NCBI GenBank assembly: GCA_014904845.1
Contig: MU119218.1
Span: forward strand, 306,774-370,773
Direction: 5' to 3'
Length of the DNA stretch: 64,000 nt
From: Acephala macrosclerotiorum
Lineage: Eukaryota > Ascomycota > Leotiomycetes > Helotiales > Mollisiaceae
A program made the translations under genes and the position numbers. Shown in pieces: positions 61,201 to 64,000 of this stretch (its first letter is position 1; every line of letters starts with the position of its first letter). The notes beneath the pieces were generated by a model. It saw only the letters and a program-made list of their open reading frames with translations. It was not told the DNA's origin and did not search any database.

Positions 61201-62311
61201 TTCTGTTGATTGTCTTCCATTGGTCTTGGACATGCCAAAATAGTCCTTCTCTGGGGCCTTGTTCTCTTTGGTCTTTTTCGAGGGGTCAACCCACGTCTCG
61301 GACGTAGATCGCGGAGTCATGCTTGGGGCCGGACTTTGATCTAGAGCAAGAGGTATGAAGAAGCTTTCGCTATCACCGCCATTGATATCCGAAGCCTGCG
61401 AAATAGCTGAATGTCTGTTATTTCGATATGTGGTCGTTGGAAGTGTGAGTCCTTCTCGGGTTGGTGCTTCGCCCGAGGTTCGCTCTGGCGATCGTTCCCG
61501 CGGCTTTCGAGAACTACTTCGTGATGAGGAATCGTTCTGAGAATAGCCTTGACGTGGCCTGGGGGATAGCTCAGTCGGTGTATCTGTATCTAGCGAATCA
61601 GGTGTCTCTCGGTCCGGAGAGAAAGCACTTTGTAAAATCGCACTGGGTGGTAGAGCTGGTAATGACTTGTCAACAAGCATCGGTGACTGGTCGTCTTTCT
61701 TCTTTGCGTTTGCTGCCGCCCTTGACTTTTTCCTCCTTCTTGCCATCAACGATTCATGGCAGCTCATGCAGAATATGCCTTGTGAGGTTCGTGCATATCG
61801 AAGGTTTTCGATCTTGCGTTTACAATTTCGACATCGAAAGCAAGTTGCACAAAAGGCCTGGTCGCCGGTGAGGATAGCCAGATCTTCAATCTTGTTGCCA
61901 CAGGCACTGCAACTGTATGTGCAATTGTTGCATATGAGGGATCCATCGCCAAGGAGTAGAAGGTTCGCATCTGAGTCGAGAAGGGTTCCGCAGGTATTGC
62001 ATCGAAAGCAATTCAAGTGCCATCGATTGCCAGCTACACTATCATTAGCATTGTTAAATATCGACGTCGGCGGACCCATCATAGCTCCGTCGTGGGTGTC
62101 GAAGAGAAGTATGAGGCTCCAAGCCCATAGCATGACAAGAATCACTCACCAAGCTCAAATGCCTTGCCTTCCTCTAGAATCTGTGAATCACCATCAGTAT
62201 TACGCACATTCAACACTGTCCGAGCGAACGTACGTCTCCGCAGCCTTTGCACGGATATGCCACATCGTCCCCTTCCATTGGAGAGTCAAGATAATCGGCC
62301 GGCGACTCCAT
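58264..62311 (-). CDS. rga1: LIM-LIM-RhoGAP protein (Rga1-type)
   Basis: GTPase-activating protein for a Rho/Cdc42-type GTPase in cell polarity. Five exons (62311-62234, 62180-62150, 62033-58656, 58601-58468, 58419-58264) give 1258 aa. Two adjacent LIM zinc fingers open the protein: YPCKGCGDILEEGKAFEL, WHLNCFRCNTCGTLLDSD, then YSCSACGNKIEDLAILTGD and FCATCFRCRNCKRKIENL. A long disordered Ser/Pro-rich region follows. A coiled coil near residues 690-860 includes LNKKLIEKRKTVSVLDSQTE. The RhoGAP domain spans about 1059-1245 with the arginine finger in IYRKTGGSGQVKS near 1099 and PKNLAVVFAPTIM near the end. Introns 3 (54 nt) and 4 (48 nt) are multiples of three and free of stops, so an unspliced transcript would still be open. 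I chose splicing because CTAAC branch sites and conserved domain sequence favour it. Confidence 0.93.
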
Positions 62312-64000
62312 CTTGGATTGTAGTCAGGTCGTCTCAGCGACCTTGTGTTCTCCGATGTCTCCAGCTGCCTTTCCTCCTCGAGATAACGACTTCTGAATGG
62401 GTTAGAACATGAATTGTGGAAGACGCGATCCTCGACGTTGCCCCCTCGGGGTGCGGTGCACGGTTGCCAGGAGAATTGCTCTACGTACGCAAGTCGATTC
62501 CGGCAGGGGATGGAGCTAGTCCAGGCGATCTTTAATGAAGTGGAGCTATCGCGGGCCGTGAAGGAAAGAAGAGAGAAGGGGGGTAGGCAGGTAACGGTGA
62601 GGAATAATTATGTTCAGCCCGCGGGCATATCGATCGACCGCACAATTGTACACTGAAGGCGGTGTTGGAAGAGAGGCGTGAGGGACTGCGAAGGATGACT
62701 TGACTGCTAGGATGTGCTGTGTGTTAGGAACCTAAGACATTCCATGCCAAGGCCCTTCGGGTTGGTAAGGTTAAGTTGTGAAAAATTGTCTCGAGAACGA
62801 CTCAATCGAGAGTCAGCTAGGGGCGGCGTCGATTTGTGATTGTGAGCTTGCGGCGGTCCTTCTGGCGGGACTTAACAGCGACGAGATGGTCGTAGTGCAG
62901 GCTAGGTACACGCTTCCAAAATGAAAAGTGGTGAGTGCCTGGTGGTGAATGAGCAAGTTCAGAAATCCGGACCCTGATGATGGTTGATGGCTGCTTGCGC
63001 AGGAACTGTTCACTCCTTCCAGGGCTCTCCCCACAGCCTTTCTGAGTTGCTTGAAGAGTGCCGTAGGGAGGTCGAATGGGGCTAGCGTGATTTGGGCTAG
63101 ACGTTTCACATATACTGCTAGCTAAGCCAACAAGACGACCACAGTTTGATACAAACTTTCCAGGAGACTCTCGCATCGATCTCGAGCATCATCTTGCATT
63201 CAAGGTTCAGACATTCTTGTTCACAGCCGTCTCTGCTTTTTGCCAATGGGAACGTTCAGCACCTGAACATAATAATCATGGCCTGCCTTCTCACGAATGC
63301 GGGATCTAATAATATCTCCTACCTGGCCTCCGTTTCCTCCGAGCCCCGGCTTCTAGCCCCTGACTTCCTCATCCAGTGATGGTTGGTGCTCTTTCTCAAC
63401 CTCCACTTCACGAGGTTCTCACTTCACCGACTCGTAACTTCGTAACACAAGATTACACTGCAACCGCAGCGCCCGGAAGGTACAAAGCCCTTGTGCTCCT
63501 CCATTTACATTGGAGACTTTGTCAGGAGACCACTAAATCTGCAGATGCGTTTCCTCAGCATGGAAACCACGAGGATATCGATGGTTCAAGACGCGTGATG
63601 CACGTCCGCAAGAAACAACTTCATCTTCTTGAACCAAACTCCGTGTTTGGTACTACACACCAAACAAATCGAGAAAGGCCTTGGACTTTCCCGGAATAAC
63701 TCAATTTCGTGAGAGACAACCTCATCTGGATAATGGAGCCTTGGAAGGATTTGACCCAAGATTTGAGCGACATCGAGGAGGGTTGGGATATTCGTCCGAA
63801 GGACAGATTCCGACAAAGGGACGAGGACAAATATCAGCAAATTGGTAGGATCGGCGTTTGATATACATTGACACATTTGGTCTCTTTGAACAGGAAACTA
63901 CTCAAGATATCTAGTGCTTCATCGATCCTCTTGATAGCAGGCTGAACCCTGGCACATCCTCCCAACTCTATCATGACAGTTCCACTCTTGAAACGGGAAA
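62312..64000. other. Window-end region, no firm gene
   Basis: The first part should be the rga1 promoter. At the far end, on the minus strand, an open frame coming in from beyond 64000 reads GTVMIELGGCARVQPAIKR and continues to about 63830. A second open frame in another phase covers 63586-63876. This could be the 3' part of a gene starting outside the window, or a broken gene. I cannot decide. Confidence 0.35.

Noticed and set aside
1..64000. Biosynthetic gene cluster, defence system or virus-derived region
   Set aside because: The genes are unrelated housekeeping functions; no PKS, NRPS, terpene synthase, NLR, capsid, polymerase or integrase sequence was found.

Overview
The window is nuclear DNA of a filamentous ascomycete (Pezizomycotina). 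A leotiomycete-like fungus is my best guess, but that is inference only. The evidence is short introns (mostly 45-90 nt) with GT...CTAAC/CTGAC...AG signals and a gene set typical of moulds: niaD-type nitrate reductase, a division-III chitin synthase, a secreted cutinase, a COX1-activator-type PPR protein and a 2EXR-domain relic. One assembly gap (10 N inside a poly-C run) lies at 53.77-53.82 kb. I saw no rRNA or tRNA gene, CRISPR array or virus.

Layout. 0.3-4.1 kb: SMC2 condensin ATPase (-), divergent from a hotdog-fold thioesterase (+, 4.3-5.7 kb). 6.8-8.2 kb: OLE1 stearoyl-CoA desaturase (-). 8.2-12.6 kb: gene-poor. 12.6-13.2 kb: NTF2/SnoaL-like gene (+) whose reading frame does not join cleanly. 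15.3-15.6 kb: new-looking two-exon small protein (+). 16.0-18.5 kb: Hsp110/Hsp88 chaperone (-). 19.5-22.1 kb: chitin synthase (-). 25.4-29.4 kb: UPF2 (-). 32.4-35.2 kb: nitrate reductase (+). 35.8-37.7 kb: SRP68 (-), divergent from the Cya-5/Pet309-like PPR gene (+, 38.2-41.3 kb). 42.0-42.8 kb: 2EXR pseudogene (-). 43.4-44.4 kb: cutinase (-). 44.8-45.1 kb: small inverted-repeat element. 45.4-47.9 kb: Atos/DUF4210-family gene (-), divergent from FYV7-like rRNA-processing gene (+, 48.4-49.1 kb). 49.7-51.5 kb: Myb/homeodomain-like protein (-). 51.9-52.2 kb: three diverged repeats. 54.0-55.1 kb: basic coiled-coil protein (-). 55.7-56.0 kb: second, cleaner MITE-like element. 58.3-62.3 kb: LIM-LIM-RhoGAP (-).

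Most genes are housekeeping and unrelated (chromosome condensation, lipid desaturation, folding, NMD, protein targeting, ribosome biogenesis, polarity). There is no biosynthetic cluster or defence-island-like system. Three close divergent pairs probably share promoters: SMC2/thioesterase, SRP68/PPR and Atos/FYV7. The accessory content is nitrate reductase, cutinase, pseudogene and MITE-like elements, concentrated between 41 and 57 kb. The exon joins listed for the recognised genes were checked by hand for phase. Summed coding lengths are multiples of three for all of them except the 12.6 kb gene.
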